Positions 9,900 to 20,597 of a DNA stretch of 64,000 nt are shown one piece after another. The translations under genes were made by a program, and so were the position numbers. Numbering within the stretch: the stretch's first letter is position 1; each line of letters starts with the position of its first letter. The notes under the pieces are model-generated. The model was given only the letters and a program-made list of their open reading frames with translations, was not told the origin of the DNA and ran no database searches. The DNA is from Actinomycetota bacterium (GTDB lineage: Bacteria; Actinomycetota; Acidimicrobiia; Acidimicrobiales; Ilumatobacteraceae): positions 30,521 to 94,520 of the forward strand of contig WLJO01000006.1 in NCBI GenBank assembly GCA_009701715.1. The letters are read 5' to 3'.

Positions 9900-10560
9900 G
9901 CAGTTCCTCGACCGGTGTGATCATGCCCACGTAGAAGGTACCGAACTCGGCGTACACGGCGGAGGCCTCGTCGAAGCGCATCGTGTACACGACCTCCTTG
10001 AGGTCGTCGATGTGCACGCCGAACAGCGTGACACCCCACTCGAAGTCATCGAGACCGGTGGATCCAGTGACGAGCTGCAGCACGCGACCGGCGAAGGTGC
10101 GCCCGCTCCTGCCGTGCTCGTGCATCAGTGCTTCACGGCGCTCGTATGCCTCGGTGAACCAGTTTGCGTATCCCTCGCGCCGCTTCGACATGGGATAGAA
10201 GCAGAAGGCGGGCTTATCTGCCGGGGGAAGCTGCGGGTATAGGCGTGTCTGCTTCATCGCGTCGGGAACGCCCTTCGCGTACTCGCTCACCTCCGTGATG
10301 GACACGTAGGAGTCGACCACGTCGAGACCGGCGTGCTGCAGCGCCGTCTGGAGACGGCGCAGCTCGCGGAGGTCCGGACCGAGGGCAAGCACGCACACGT
10401 CTGCCTTGTGGCCAAGCATGTCCGCGCAGATCACCTGGTGATCAGCGGCCTGGGTGGCCTTGACAGCAGCAACTACCGCCTCACGGTCGACGCTGGCGGT
10501 GGGCTTGCAGAACAGGTGGAGGACGCCCCACCCAACGCTTGGGCTGATCGGTTCGGTCAC
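9892..10560 (-). CDS. hemQ: Coproheme decarboxylase HemQ (chlorite dismutase-like)
   Basis: 222-residue enzyme of the coproporphyrin-dependent haem pathway, which oxidatively removes two propionates from coproheme to give haem b. The catalytic Tyr is in AFCFYPMSKRR (Y122) and the proximal haem His is in LMHEHGRSGR (H149); the block TGSTGLDDFEWGVTLFG is a family signature. The GTG start gives the normal domain length; the frame upstream is not family-like. HemQ is typical of actinobacteria and Firmicutes. It follows fdhD by 40 bases on the same strand. Confidence 0.9.
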   Translation of the reverse strand: MTEPISPSVGWGVLHLFCKPTASVDREAVVAAVKATQAADHQVICADMLGHKADVCVLALGPDLRELRRLQTALQHAGLDVVDSYVSITEVSEYAKGVPDAMKQTRLYPQLPPADKPAFCFYPMSKRREGYANWFTEAYERREALMHEHGRSGRTFAGRVLQLVTGSTGLDDFEWGVTLFGVHIDDLKEVVYTMRFDEASAVYAEFGTFYVGMITPVEELLG

Positions 10561-10600
10561 CCCACCGAGGCTACCGACCGGGGCGACTGGCCACAGGCCG

Positions 10601-11428
10601 CTATCGGTCGTTGCGCAGTTGGTGATCGACGCGCTCAGGCGAATAGACGTTGAAGCGATCGTCACGGACGAAGCCGACGAGAGTGATCCCCGCCCGACGC
10701 GCCGTATCGACTGCGAGGGCAGTTGGTGCGCTCACGGAGACCACCGTGCCGAATCCGGCCGCCCAGGCCTTCTGCACGATCTCGAAACTCGCCCTCCCCG
10801 ACACGTACAGAGCGAGTGCGGAGGCAGGCAGCGCGCCGTCCAGCAGCAGGCGCCCCACCACCTTGTCCACGGCGTTGTGTCGCCCCACATCCTCTCGGGC
10901 GATCACCACCGAACCGCTGCTGTCGAACGCCACGGCCGCGTGAACCGCACCGGTCGCGTCGAACAGAGGCTGGCTGGCAAGCGCCCTGTCGGGCAGGTCA
11001 GCGAGCAGCGACAGGTCGAAGCGGGTGAGGCCCGTCGGGTCGATCGGGGCCAGTCGCCCGGCCAGGTCGTCGAGGCTCGCGCTGCCGCACAGCCCACAGC
11101 TCGAGGTGGTGGTCGTGAGGCGTGCAGTGGGTCTCGGGGCGAGGCCGCCGCTTGAGACCGTGACGATGTTAAAGCCGGACTCCACCGCGGAGCCGTTCGC
11201 GCAGTAGCGCACCTCGGTCACCGGCGCGCCGGCGAGCAACCCCTCGGTGTGGAGGAAGCCTGCCGCTAGCTCGAAATCGTGACCGGGTGTGCGCATCGTG
11301 GTGGAGACGCGTACGTCGTCGAGCTCGATCGCCATCGGCTCCTCGACGATGAGATCGTCCGGCACGCGGCGGCCCGACCCGCCTTCCATCCTGGTGATCA
11401 ACAGACTTGCCATCCGCCGCCGTGCCAT
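10601..11428 (-). CDS. fdhD: Formate dehydrogenase sulfurtransferase FdhD
   Basis: 275-residue protein that passes sulfur from a cysteine desulfurase to the molybdenum cofactor, needed for active formate dehydrogenase. The two redox/sulfur-carrying cysteines are in SSCGLCGSAS (C111 and C114). Further family blocks are GHDFELAAGFLHTEG, AREDVGRHNAVDKVVG and VSGRASFEIVQKAW. Its client is very probably the selenocysteine formate dehydrogenase encoded about 45 kb away in this window; there is no FDH gene next to it. Start is the ATG of MARRRMAS. Confidence 0.95.
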   Translation of the reverse strand: MARRRMASLLITRMEGGSGRRVPDDLIVEEPMAIELDDVRVSTTMRTPGHDFELAAGFLHTEGLLAGAPVTEVRYCANGSAVESGFNIVTVSSGGLAPRPTARLTTTTSSCGLCGSASLDDLAGRLAPIDPTGLTRFDLSLLADLPDRALASQPLFDATGAVHAAVAFDSSGSVVIAREDVGRHNAVDKVVGRLLLDGALPASALALYVSGRASFEIVQKAWAAGFGTVVSVSAPTALAVDTARRAGITLVGFVRDDRFNVYSPERVDHQLRNDR

Positions 11429-11482
11429 CGCCGGAGACTACCGGCACGAGGACCGCAGCGACCCGCCGCGCACCGCACGCGC

Positions 11483-11510
11483 AACGGCCCGGGCGCTCGC
11501 CCGGGCCGTT
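11483..11510. terminator. Strong hairpin between groEL and fdhD
   Basis: Perfect 12-bp inverted repeat AACGGCCCGGGC with a GCTC loop lies 25 bases after the groEL stop and just upstream of fdhD. It is followed on the plus strand by ATCAGTTCTT, but on the transcribed minus strand there is no U-tract. It probably ends or attenuates groEL transcription; direction and efficiency are uncertain. Confidence 0.55.
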
Positions 11511-11535
11511 ATCAGTTCTTGTTGGCAATCGGGGA

Positions 11536-13249
<1,714 letters not shown>

Positions 13250-13250
13250 C

Positions 13251-13280
13251 ACTCTACGGGTGTGACTGCTAATGCGACAA
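13251..13280 (-). promoter_or_regulatory. Probable groEL promoter
   Basis: On the minus strand TTGTCG and TAGAGT are separated by 18 bases, matching a housekeeping -35/-10 pair. The -10 box abuts and partly overlaps the CIRCE palindrome, so HrcA binding would block it. Inferred from sequence only. Confidence 0.5.
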
Positions 13281-13346
13281 CCGTCCACCCAGCCCAGCCC
13301 ACACCCCCTGTGGAATACCCCGGGCCGGAGGCGAGTTTCACCCAGC

Positions 13347-14846
13347 ATGGCAACGTCCCGCGCAATGCAGACCCGGTCCGGCAAGCGGGTCATCGTGGTC
13401 GGGGGCGGGGTGTCGGGGCTCTCGACAGCCCTAAAGCTCGGCCGGGCGGGGTTCGCCGTGTCCGTTTTGGAGCGCGATCCTGTCGAGATGCCCTCCAGCG
13501 CCGACGAGGCGTTCGAATGGGACCGACGGGGCGCCCCTCAGGTTCGCCACAGCCATGCCTTCCTCGGGCGGCTGTACGGCCTGCTCCGGGACAGTGAACC
13601 GGATCTGCTTGCGGCCCTGCTCGATGCCGGCGCCACCGAGATGCGCTTCGGCGACAACGTTCCTGACACCCTCGAGGACTTCCGACCCGAACCAGGTGAC
13701 GAAGACCTCGTGATGCTCGCATGCCGCCGCACCACCTTCGAATGGGTGCTGCGCCGCACGGCGCTCGCCGAGGGCAACGTGGAGTTCCGCGCCGGGGTCG
13801 CTGCGGAGGGCTTCACCGTCGCACCCGGCCGAGGCGATGGCGAGCCCCCGTTGGTGAACGGTGTTCGGCTCGCGGACGGCTCGAATCTCGCAGCCGACCT
13901 TGTTGTGGTGGCCGCCGGCCGGCGCTCGGTGCTGCCCGAGTGGCTGGACGCAATCGGTTGCGCGCCGATGCCCGAGGCCGTCGAGGACACGGGGATCATC
14001 TACCTCTCACGCTTCTACCGACTCCGCTACGGTCACAACCTCCCGCCCCGCAACGGCCTCATCGGCGGAGACCTCGGCTACCTCAAGTACGGCGTGTTCG
14101 TCGGCGACAACCGCACCTTCTCGCTCACGCTCGCCACACCGTCCGACGACGATCACCTGCGCAGACTGCTCTCCGACGACGAGACCTTCGAGCACGCTGC
14201 CCGCACACTCGACGTTGCCGAGCCGTATGTGGACGGGCGGGCCGAAGCGCTCACGGACGTGCACGTAATAGCCGGCCTGCTCAACCGGCGCCGTGAGTTC
14301 GTGGTGGACGGCCGGCCGCTTGCGCTCGGTGTCCATCCCGTCGGCGACTCCATGGTGTGCACCAACCCGCTCTACGGCCGTGGCTGCACAACCGGCTACT
14401 GGAGTGCACACCTGTTGTCCCGCTCAATCACCGAGTTCCCCGATGACCTCGAGGCCCAGTCGCTCCGCTTCCACGCACTCGTGGCCGACGAGATCGTGCC
14501 GTGGTACGACTCCGGTGTCGCCCAGGACGCCGAGGCCCGGCGCGTGGCGACTGCGTTGATAGCCGGCGAGGACCCCGATGCGGACGCCAGCGACCCGCGG
14601 GCGTTCATGCGCGGCGTGTTCCGTGACGGACTGGCACCGGCGCTGCGTTTCGACCCGGTGGTGCTGCGCGCCTTCATGCGCACCGTGAACCTGCTCACAC
14701 CGCCCGATGCCTTGCTCAAGGATCAGGACGTGATGGCACGCATCTTCGCGATCTGGAACGACCGCGAGAACCGGCCGCCCGAACCGCAACTGGGGCCCAA
14801 GACCCGCGCCGAGATGCTCGATCTGATGGACGCGTTCGCCGCCTGA
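13347..14846 (+). CDS. FAD-dependent oxidoreductase (hydroxylase/halogenase-like)
   Basis: About 499 residues. An N-terminal FAD-binding Rossmann motif GKRVIVVGGGVSGLSTALKL and the acidic end LERDP are followed by an aromatic-hydroxylase-like body with ADLVVVAAGRRSVLP and, near residue 355, the second flavin block LGVHPVGDSMVCTNPLYGRG with the conserved GD. This places it in the p-hydroxybenzoate hydroxylase/geranylgeranyl reductase superfamily. Substrate unknown. Two in-frame ATGs are possible six codons apart; the first is used because GGAG lies upstream, although at long distance. The gene is divergent from groEL. Confidence 0.8.
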   Translation: MATSRAMQTRSGKRVIVVGGGVSGLSTALKLGRAGFAVSVLERDPVEMPSSADEAFEWDRRGAPQVRHSHAFLGRLYGLLRDSEPDLLAALLDAGATEMRFGDNVPDTLEDFRPEPGDEDLVMLACRRTTFEWVLRRTALAEGNVEFRAGVAAEGFTVAPGRGDGEPPLVNGVRLADGSNLAADLVVVAAGRRSVLPEWLDAIGCAPMPEAVEDTGIIYLSRFYRLRYGHNLPPRNGLIGGDLGYLKYGVFVGDNRTFSLTLATPSDDDHLRRLLSDDETFEHAARTLDVAEPYVDGRAEALTDVHVIAGLLNRRREFVVDGRPLALGVHPVGDSMVCTNPLYGRGCTTGYWSAHLLSRSITEFPDDLEAQSLRFHALVADEIVPWYDSGVAQDAEARRVATALIAGEDPDADASDPRAFMRGVFRDGLAPALRFDPVVLRAFMRTVNLLTPPDALLKDQDVMARIFAIWNDRENRPPEPQLGPKTRAEMLDLMDAFAA

Positions 14847-14868
14847 CGCTCCCCGGTAGGGGCGAGGG

Positions 14869-15144
14869 TCAGCCGCCGGCGACGGCGGGGATGATCGAGA
14901 CGGTCTCCCCGGCCGGCACAGCGGTGTTCAGGCCGTCGAGATACCGAACGTCGTCGTCGGAAACGAACACGTTCACGAACTTGCGCAGCGCGCCGTTGTC
15001 GTCGAGGAGACGGTCCGAAAAACCCGGGTGGCTAGCGTCGAGGTTCTTCAGGACCTCGGCCAGCGTTGCACCCTCCACGGACACCGTGGCGTTGCCGCCA
15101 GACAGGGGGCGCAGGGTGGTGGGGATGCGAACGGTGACGGCCAT
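14869..15144 (-). CDS. cysO: CysO/MoaD-like ubiquitin-fold sulfur carrier
   Basis: 91-residue beta-grasp sulfur carrier ending in the diglycine IPAVAGG that is thiocarboxylated by an E1-like enzyme. The start VTVRIPTTLRPLSGG and the segment KFVNVFVSDDDVRYLDGL closely match what I know of actinobacterial CysO, which delivers sulfide to O-phosphoserine-type cysteine synthase. The usual partners (Mec metallopeptidase, CysM) are not beside it here: neighbours are a flavoprotein and an amidase, so assignment to cysteine rather than molybdopterin synthesis rests on sequence alone. Confidence 0.8.
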   Translation of the reverse strand: MAVTVRIPTTLRPLSGGNATVSVEGATLAEVLKNLDASHPGFSDRLLDDNGALRKFVNVFVSDDDVRYLDGLNTAVPAGETVSIIPAVAGG

Positions 15145-15188
15145 AGGCGATTGAGGCTAGCGGTGAAAGACGACGGGTGCGGTCGGGA

Positions 15189-16625
15189 TTAGGCGCGGGT
15201 GGGCGGGCGCAGGTTCCACCACGGGAACATCGCCTCGAGTTGCGAGGCAACACGGATCAGGAGGTCCTCGCGAAATGGTGCCGCAACCAGTTGCACACCG
15301 ATCGGCAGCCCGGCGGTGTTCCAGTGCAATGGGAGCGAGATCGCCGGCTGGCCCGTGACGTTGAACTGTGCGGTGTACTGGAGCCACGGCACCATTCGAC
15401 GACCCGCGCCCGGACCGGCGAGCACCCCAATCTCGGCCGGTGGTGCACCGAGCGTGGGAGTGAGCAGCAGGTCGTACTGATCCCACCACGACACCACCCG
15501 ACGGCTCCACAGCCGCAGCCACTCAAAGCTCTCCAGATACTCGAGGCCGGTCAGCGAGCGACCCCACTGAGCGAACTCGAGGGCATCGGGCTCAATGTCG
15601 TCGTCGCCAGCCTCCCGTCCGAGGATGGCTGCGATCTTGTCAATCTCGGAGGCCGTGCTCACCGCCACGATGTTCGAGAAGTGCTTCATCTGAGCCTCGT
15701 GTTCCTCGAGCGCACCAGGGTACGAAGGCTCCACGAGATGTCCGACGGCGGCGAGCATTCGTGCGGCCTTGTCCACCGCATCCGCGCAGTCCGGATCCCG
15801 CGGGAGATCCGTGGGAATCGGGTGATCGAGGAACCCGATGCGCAGTTGCCCGGTTGCGACCCGCATCTCTGAGGACAGCGGCCGTGTGAACGGCGGGGCA
15901 GCGAACGGGTCCCCCATCTCATAGCCGGATACGAAGTCGAGCATTGCTGCACTGTCGCGAACGGTTTTGCTCACGATGCCGTCGGTGGTGCAACCGGCCC
16001 ACGAGTCGTAACCGGGAGAGCCGGAGATACGGCCCCGGCTCGGCTTCAGGCCCACCAGTCCGCAGGCCGAAGCCGGGATTCGAATAGATCCGCCGCCGTC
16101 GCTCGCATGCGCCATCGGAACGAGGCCCGCGGCCACGGCGGCCGCCGAACCGCCGGACGAGCCGCCGGTGGAGCGATTCGTGTCCCACGGATTTCTGGTG
16201 GGACCGAACGAGAGCGGCTCAGTGGCGATCACGCTGCCCAACTCGGGAGTGTTCGTGCGGCCGAGCACCACGAGCCCGGCCTCACGGAAGCGGCGGGCGA
16301 GCGCCGAATCCCGGTCGGCGCGGTAGCCGATGTTCTTCAGTGCACGGGTGCCCGCGTAGTACGGCTCGTCGGCCATCATGAGGCCGAGGTCCTTCACGAG
16401 GAATGGCACACCGCGGAACGGGCCGTCGGGAAGCGCGCCCCTCGCCTCGGCGCGGGCGCGCTCGAAGCGTTCGCTGATGACGGCGTTGATCGTGGGGTTC
16501 ACGCGCTCGATGCGCTCGATCGCTGCGTCCACGAGCCCGAGCGGGCTGATCTGGCCGGAACGAACCAGTTCGGCCTGCCCCACACCGTCGAATGTGGTGA
16601 GGTCCGACATGTCATTGGTCTGCAT
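15189..16625 (-). CDS. Amidase signature family enzyme
   Basis: 478-residue amidase with the complete Ser-cisSer-Lys triad: Lys78 in VPFLVKDLG, Ser157 in [13 protein letters not shown] and the nucleophile Ser180 in [11 protein letters not shown]. The C-terminal part has the usual ITGQP-like block [13 protein letters not shown]. The specificity is open: GatA-like, nylon-oligomer, or aryl amidase-type enzymes all share this core. There is no GatB/GatC next to it, which argues against the tRNA amidotransferase. An ATG five codons further in is an alternative start. Confidence 0.88.
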   Translation of the reverse strand: MQTNDMSDLTTFDGVGQAELVRSGQISPLGLVDAAIERIERVNPTINAVISERFERARAEARGALPDGPFRGVPFLVKDLGLMMADEPYYAGTRALKNIGYRADRDSALARRFREAGLVVLGRTNTPELGSVIATEPLSFGPTRNPWDTNRSTGGSSGGSAAAVAAGLVPMAHASDGGGSIRIPASACGLVGLKPSRGRISGSPGYDSWAGCTTDGIVSKTVRDSAAMLDFVSGYEMGDPFAAPPFTRPLSSEMRVATGQLRIGFLDHPIPTDLPRDPDCADAVDKAARMLAAVGHLVEPSYPGALEEHEAQMKHFSNIVAVSTASEIDKIAAILGREAGDDDIEPDALEFAQWGRSLTGLEYLESFEWLRLWSRRVVSWWDQYDLLLTPTLGAPPAEIGVLAGPGAGRRMVPWLQYTAQFNVTGQPAISLPLHWNTAGLPIGVQLVAAPFREDLLIRVASQLEAMFPWWNLRPPTRA

Positions 16626-16698
16626 GTCGTGACCCTAGAACGCGGGACGGGTGTGGGCCCACGGCGGCCACCACATCCGCACGGATAACGTCCTAGAC

Positions 16699-17688
16699 GT
16701 GCGCGTGTTGGCAGCGGTGGACAAGTTCCGGGGCACCGCAACGGCGCGCGAGGTCGCCAAGGCGATCGGTAGCGCCTGTTGGGACCTCGGCCACGACTGC
16801 GACGAGGCGCCGCTTGGCGACGGTGGCGAGGGAACGCTCGAGGTGCTCGGCGGCGCGAACCGCACGACACGCGTGGACGGGCCGCTCGGTGGGCCGGTGG
16901 AAGCTGGGTGGCGCATGCAGAACCGCACCGCCGTGATCGAGATGGCGCAGGCATCGGGGCTGCTGCTCACTGGTGGGGCCGAGGGCAACGACCCGGTCAA
17001 CGCCTCCACCCGCGGCACGGGGCAGCTGATTGCTGCGGCACTCAGCGCCGGCGCCCGCAAGATCATCGTGTGCCTCGGTGGTTCTGCGACAACCGACGGT
17101 GGCCTGGGGGCGCTGCAGGCCCTGCCGTCCACGACACGCCTGCGCGGGGTGGAACTGCTCGTTGCGTGCGACGTCACCACCCGGTTCACGGACGCGGCGC
17201 GGGTGTTCGGTCCGCAGAAGGGCGCCTCAGCCATCGAGGTGGAACTGCTCACCAACCGTCTCGACGCGCTCGGCGAGCGCTACCTCGACGAGTTCGGCGT
17301 GGACGTTCGCAGCATCGCCGGTGCCGGAGCCGCCGGGGGTCTCGCCGGGGCACTCGCCGCTGTTGGCGGAAGGCTCGTTCCCGGCTTCGACCTCGTGGCG
17401 GACGAGATTGACCTGCACGACCGGATTGACGCGGCGGACCTCGTGATCACCGGCGAGGGTTACCTCGACGAGCAATCCTTCGAGGGCAAGGTGGTGGGCG
17501 GTGTGCTGACGCTCACCAAGATGGCGCACCGGCAGGCGCACGTGATCGTCGGAAACGGCGACCACGAACTCGTGGAACGTCTCGGGGCGATCACCCTCGT
17601 GGACGAGTACGGCGAACAGGATGCGTTCGCGCGGACCATGTGGTGCGTCGAGCAGGCGACTCGATCGATCTTGTCGACGCTGCGCTGA
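16699..17688 (+). CDS. Glycerate kinase (GlxK/GarK type)
   Basis: 329-residue kinase that phosphorylates D-glycerate, feeding the product of glyoxylate or sugar-acid breakdown into glycolysis. The opening VRVLAAVDKFRGTATAREVA (family: 'APDSFKGSLSA'), the block PLGDGGEGTLEVL, the glycine-rich CLGGSATTDGGLGALQAL and the late VITGEGYLDEQSFEGK are all characteristic of glycerate 2-kinases of this class. Start is the GTG at the family N terminus. It is convergent with the LytR_C gene. Confidence 0.9.
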   Translation: MRVLAAVDKFRGTATAREVAKAIGSACWDLGHDCDEAPLGDGGEGTLEVLGGANRTTRVDGPLGGPVEAGWRMQNRTAVIEMAQASGLLLTGGAEGNDPVNASTRGTGQLIAAALSAGARKIIVCLGGSATTDGGLGALQALPSTTRLRGVELLVACDVTTRFTDAARVFGPQKGASAIEVELLTNRLDALGERYLDEFGVDVRSIAGAGAAGGLAGALAAVGGRLVPGFDLVADEIDLHDRIDAADLVITGEGYLDEQSFEGKVVGGVLTLTKMAHRQAHVIVGNGDHELVERLGAITLVDEYGEQDAFARTMWCVEQATRSILSTLR

Positions 17689-17712
17689 GCCGCACGGCCC
17701 CGCGCCGGACGC

Positions 17713-18381
17713 TCAGGAACCGGTCGTGATGGTCTCGGCAGCGGCCGTGATCGACACTTCGGTATTGGGCACACCCGCATCGCCGGCGAGAGGCAGCAAC
17801 GACTGACCTGCCTTGTCCAGACCGAGCAGGATCACCACGGTTGCACCGCTGACATCGGACTGCTTCACCGGAGCGCTCTCGTCAAGCGGGCCGGGCGTTC
17901 CGTCGAGCCCCATCTCGGCCATGACGGACTTCGCAACGGCGAGCGCTGCTTCGTCGCCGGGCGCCACGAGCACCTGCGTGGTGTCGTTGAGGGTGCCGGA
18001 GTTGGCGGTGAACGCCTTGCCGGCGTCGTACCCGCGCGCCTTCAGTTCGTCGGTGAGCGCACCAGCGGCGCCCTTCTTGCCCGAGGCATTGGACACCACG
18101 ACCATCGCGCCGGTACGCACCAGCACCGGAAGGGTGACGTCGGGGACGCTGCTGTCATCGGTGAAAGTCGTGTCGTCGGTCGGTTCCGTGGTGTCGGTGA
18201 TCTCTGTCGTGTCGCTATTCGTGTTGCCGGCGTCGCTCTTCACGTCGCGCAGGACGATGAGGCCGATGAGGCCAGCGACCGCAGCAATAACAACGGCGAT
18301 GATCGGTGTTGCGGGCCGGGATGCGGGCGCGGACTGTCCCGGTCGGGGCCGTGCCGGCCGGTTGGGGTCCTGCATGCTCAT
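17713..18381 (-). CDS. Membrane-anchored LytR C-terminal domain protein (VirR-like)
   Basis: 222 residues: a short Pro/Arg-rich cytoplasmic N terminus, one signal-anchor helix (PIIAVVIAAVAGLIGLIVL, about 26-44), an acidic Asp/Thr-rich linker (about 55-80), and a C-terminal LytR_C-type domain with MVVVSNASGKKGAAGALTDEL near residue 92. The catalytic LCP domain is absent. The same build is found in mycobacterial Rv0431 (VirR), which scaffolds cell-wall assembly and vesicle release; equivalence is an inference supported by the adjacent DUF3263 gene. 18 bases downstream of that gene, so one operon. Confidence 0.8.
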   Translation of the reverse strand: MSMQDPNRPARPRPGQSAPASRPATPIIAVVIAAVAGLIGLIVLRDVKSDAGNTNSDTTEITDTTEPTDDTTFTDDSSVPDVTLPVLVRTGAMVVVSNASGKKGAAGALTDELKARGYDAGKAFTANSGTLNDTTQVLVAPGDEAALAVAKSVMAEMGLDGTPGPLDESAPVKQSDVSGATVVILLGLDKAGQSLLPLAGDAGVPNTEVSITAAAETITTGS

Positions 18382-18399
18382 GTCCGGCTACCTCCTGGA

Positions 18400-18660
18400 T
18401 TATTTCGCGTGTGCTTCGGTGCCCGAGCCATCCACACGTGCCCGAAGCCGTCGGTCCCGAAGTCGCATCAAACGGCGGACTACGAGAGGGTCGGCTTCCA
18501 GCGCAGCGGGGTCCTCGAGCACTTGGTTGAGTTCCTCATAGTACGTGTCCGGGGCACACGCGAACCGTCTGCGGACGAGGAGATCCTTTTCGCCATCCAT
18601 CGTCCACCAGGTGCGCTCGAACTCGAGGATCGCGTGTTGCCGCTCAGATAAGCCCATCAT
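18400..18660 (-). CDS. DUF3263 family protein
   Basis: 86-residue small basic protein. The start MGLSERQHAILEFERTWW, the FACAPDTYYEELNQVLEDPAALEADPLV stretch (here split: FACAPDTYYEELNQVL) and the Arg-rich end VRRLMRLRDRRLRAR are the DUF3263 pattern, restricted as far as I know to actinobacteria. Function unknown; the helix-rich and basic character suggests nucleic-acid or regulator contact, which is speculation. The start is set by GGGAGG six bases before the ATG used; an earlier in-frame ATG directly abuts that RBS and is unlikely. Confidence 0.85.
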   Translation of the reverse strand: MMGLSERQHAILEFERTWWTMDGEKDLLVRRRFACAPDTYYEELNQVLEDPAALEADPLVVRRLMRLRDRRLRARVDGSGTEAHAK

Positions 18661-18734
18661 GACCATCCTCCCGCGTGCGGCAGCACGTTACAAGCACCCC
18701 CTCTGAACAGGGCTTTTGTGCTCTAGACGCGCCG

Positions 18735-18777
18735 GACGGCCGCCCCCTGGCTCCGGGGAGACCAAGGGGCGACCGTC
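18735..18777 (-). terminator. Probable terminator hairpin after the first monooxygenase gene
   Basis: Long imperfect stem (GACGGCCGCCCCCTGG pairing with CCAAGGGGCGACCGTC) just downstream of the monooxygenase stop, enclosing a small CTCCGGGGAG hairpin. No U-tract follows on the minus strand, so termination is likely but not certain. Confidence 0.5.
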
Positions 18778-18782
18778 GACGG

Positions 18783-20417
18783 TCAGGCGGAGATGGACTC
18801 CTTGCCGAGATGGAAGCCGACGTAACCGGCGGCAGCGACCTCGTCGCACTTCTGGCGATAGGCGCCGACACCGCCGACGTACGGCATGAACACCCGCGGC
18901 TTGCCCGGGATGTTCGCCCCCAGGTACCACGAGTCGGCCTGCATGAAGAGCGTCGTTGACGCGAGTTCGTTGACGTGGGCAACCCAGTCCGTCTGGGCCT
19001 GCTCATCGGCCTCGAACGTCGCGAGGTCGTCCTTCTGCATGCATTCGATCACGCCTGAGATCCACTCCACGTGCTGCTCGATCGAGACGGGCATGTTGCT
19101 GAGCACCGACGGGGAGCCCGGTCCGGTGATCATGAACAGGTTCGGGAAGCCCGCCGTGGACACGCCGAGATAGGTGAGCGGACCTGCGGCCCACACGTCC
19201 TTCAGTGCCAGACCGTCGTGGCCCCGGATGTCCATCTTGTTGTAGGTGCCGGTCATCGCATCGAAGCCCGTGGCGTACACGAGAACGTCGAACTCGTACT
19301 CACCATCTGCGGTACGGATGCCGGTAGGCGTGATCTCCTGAATCGGCGCGCTGCGGATGTCAACCAGCGTGACGTTGTCACGGTTGTAGGTGTCGAAATA
19401 GTTCGTGTCGATCAGCGGGCGCTTCGAGCCGAACGGGTGATCGACGGGAGACAGCTTCGAGGCAACCGCGGGATCCTTCACGATCTCGCGAATCTTCTTG
19501 CGGATGAAGTCTGAAGCCGTGTCGTTCGCCCGGATGTCGGAGCCGATGTCGTTGAACGAACCGAACAGGAACTTCGCTCCGCCCTCTTCCCACCCTCGCT
19601 CGTAGGTTGCGTTGCGCTCCTCCTCGCTGACCTCCAGCGCCGATTGTCCGCTCTGCTCGTAGTGCATCCCCACGGCAGACGCGCGCGCCTTGGCCATGAT
19701 GTCGTCGTACTGCTTCTTGACCTCGTCAAGGGATTCCTTCGTAACGGTGCCGTGACGGGCAGGAACCGAGTAGTTCGGCGTCCGCTGGAACACGAAGAGA
19801 TGCTTCGCCTGCTCTGCGATTACAGGGATCGACTGGATTCCGCTCGAACCGGTACCGATGATCCCGACGCGCTTGCCCGTGAAGTCCACGCCCTCGTGCG
19901 GCCATTCACCCGTGTGGTACGACGGGCCGCTGAACGAGTCCTGACCGGTGATTTTCGGCTTCTGCGTCGACGACAGGCAACCAATACCTGTGACCAGCCA
20001 CTTGCACGACACGGAATCACCCTGATCAGTGCCCACCGTCCATCGGTTCGTCAGATCGCTCCAGTGGGCCGACGTGACTCGCGTATTGAACGTCATGTTG
20101 CTGCGCAGGTTGTAGCGATCTGCGACATGGCCTAGGTAGCGGAGGATCTCCGGCTGTTCCGGATACTTTCCGCTCCACTCCCAGTCCTGCATCAGCTGCT
20201 TGTCGAAGGTCAAACAGTAGAGGAACGACTCGGAGTCACAGCGGGCTCCGGGATAACGATTCCAGTACCACGTACCGCCCACGTCGTTGCCTGCCTCGAA
20301 GACACGAACACTCAATCCCATCTCGTCACGAAGCCGACGGTTCATGCCCAAGCCTGCAAAGCCGGCACCGATGACTACCGCATCGACTTCTTCGGTCACA
20401 TTGCTATTACCGCTCAT
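18783..20417 (-). CDS. Baeyer-Villiger flavin monooxygenase, copy 1
   Basis: 544-residue class B flavoprotein monooxygenase that inserts oxygen next to a ketone using NADPH and O2. Residues 10-35 hold the FAD motif (VVIGAGFAGLGMNRRL), the Baeyer-Villiger fingerprint reads FSGPSYHTGEWP near residue 165, and the NADPH motif is VGIIGTGSSGIQSIPVI. The ATG-type motif YATGFDAMTG near 400 is also present. By eye about four in five residues match the adjacent copy 2, so the two arose by tandem duplication. Cyclic ketones or steroids are plausible substrates. AAAGGG precedes the start. Confidence 0.92.
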   Translation of the reverse strand: MSGNSNVTEEVDAVVIGAGFAGLGMNRRLRDEMGLSVRVFEAGNDVGGTWYWNRYPGARCDSESFLYCLTFDKQLMQDWEWSGKYPEQPEILRYLGHVADRYNLRSNMTFNTRVTSAHWSDLTNRWTVGTDQGDSVSCKWLVTGIGCLSSTQKPKITGQDSFSGPSYHTGEWPHEGVDFTGKRVGIIGTGSSGIQSIPVIAEQAKHLFVFQRTPNYSVPARHGTVTKESLDEVKKQYDDIMAKARASAVGMHYEQSGQSALEVSEEERNATYERGWEEGGAKFLFGSFNDIGSDIRANDTASDFIRKKIREIVKDPAVASKLSPVDHPFGSKRPLIDTNYFDTYNRDNVTLVDIRSAPIQEITPTGIRTADGEYEFDVLVYATGFDAMTGTYNKMDIRGHDGLALKDVWAAGPLTYLGVSTAGFPNLFMITGPGSPSVLSNMPVSIEQHVEWISGVIECMQKDDLATFEADEQAQTDWVAHVNELASTTLFMQADSWYLGANIPGKPRVFMPYVGGVGAYRQKCDEVAAAGYVGFHLGKESISA

Positions 20418-20512
20418 GTCGCACCCTTTCTGGAGTGTTAATCAATTGTCTTTCGTGCTGCGCTTACCCCTTGCCGGGAACTGTTTGGTGGCCCCGAGAG
20501 GCCGGCCATCGC

Positions 20513-20544
20513 GACAGGGCTCCGAGAACTCCGGAGTCCCTGTC
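20513..20544. terminator. Hairpin between the two monooxygenase genes
   Basis: GACAGGGCTCCG pairs with CGGAGTCCCTGTC (one bulged T) around a seven-base loop, 54 bases downstream of copy 2 and about 100 bases before copy 1. No U-tract. It may partly terminate copy 2 transcripts or only be a spacer structure. Confidence 0.35.
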
Positions 20545-20597
20545 GGAACAACTTGGTTGCAACGCCCGTGTCGATGCTGTGGTGAAGACTTCCGCTA

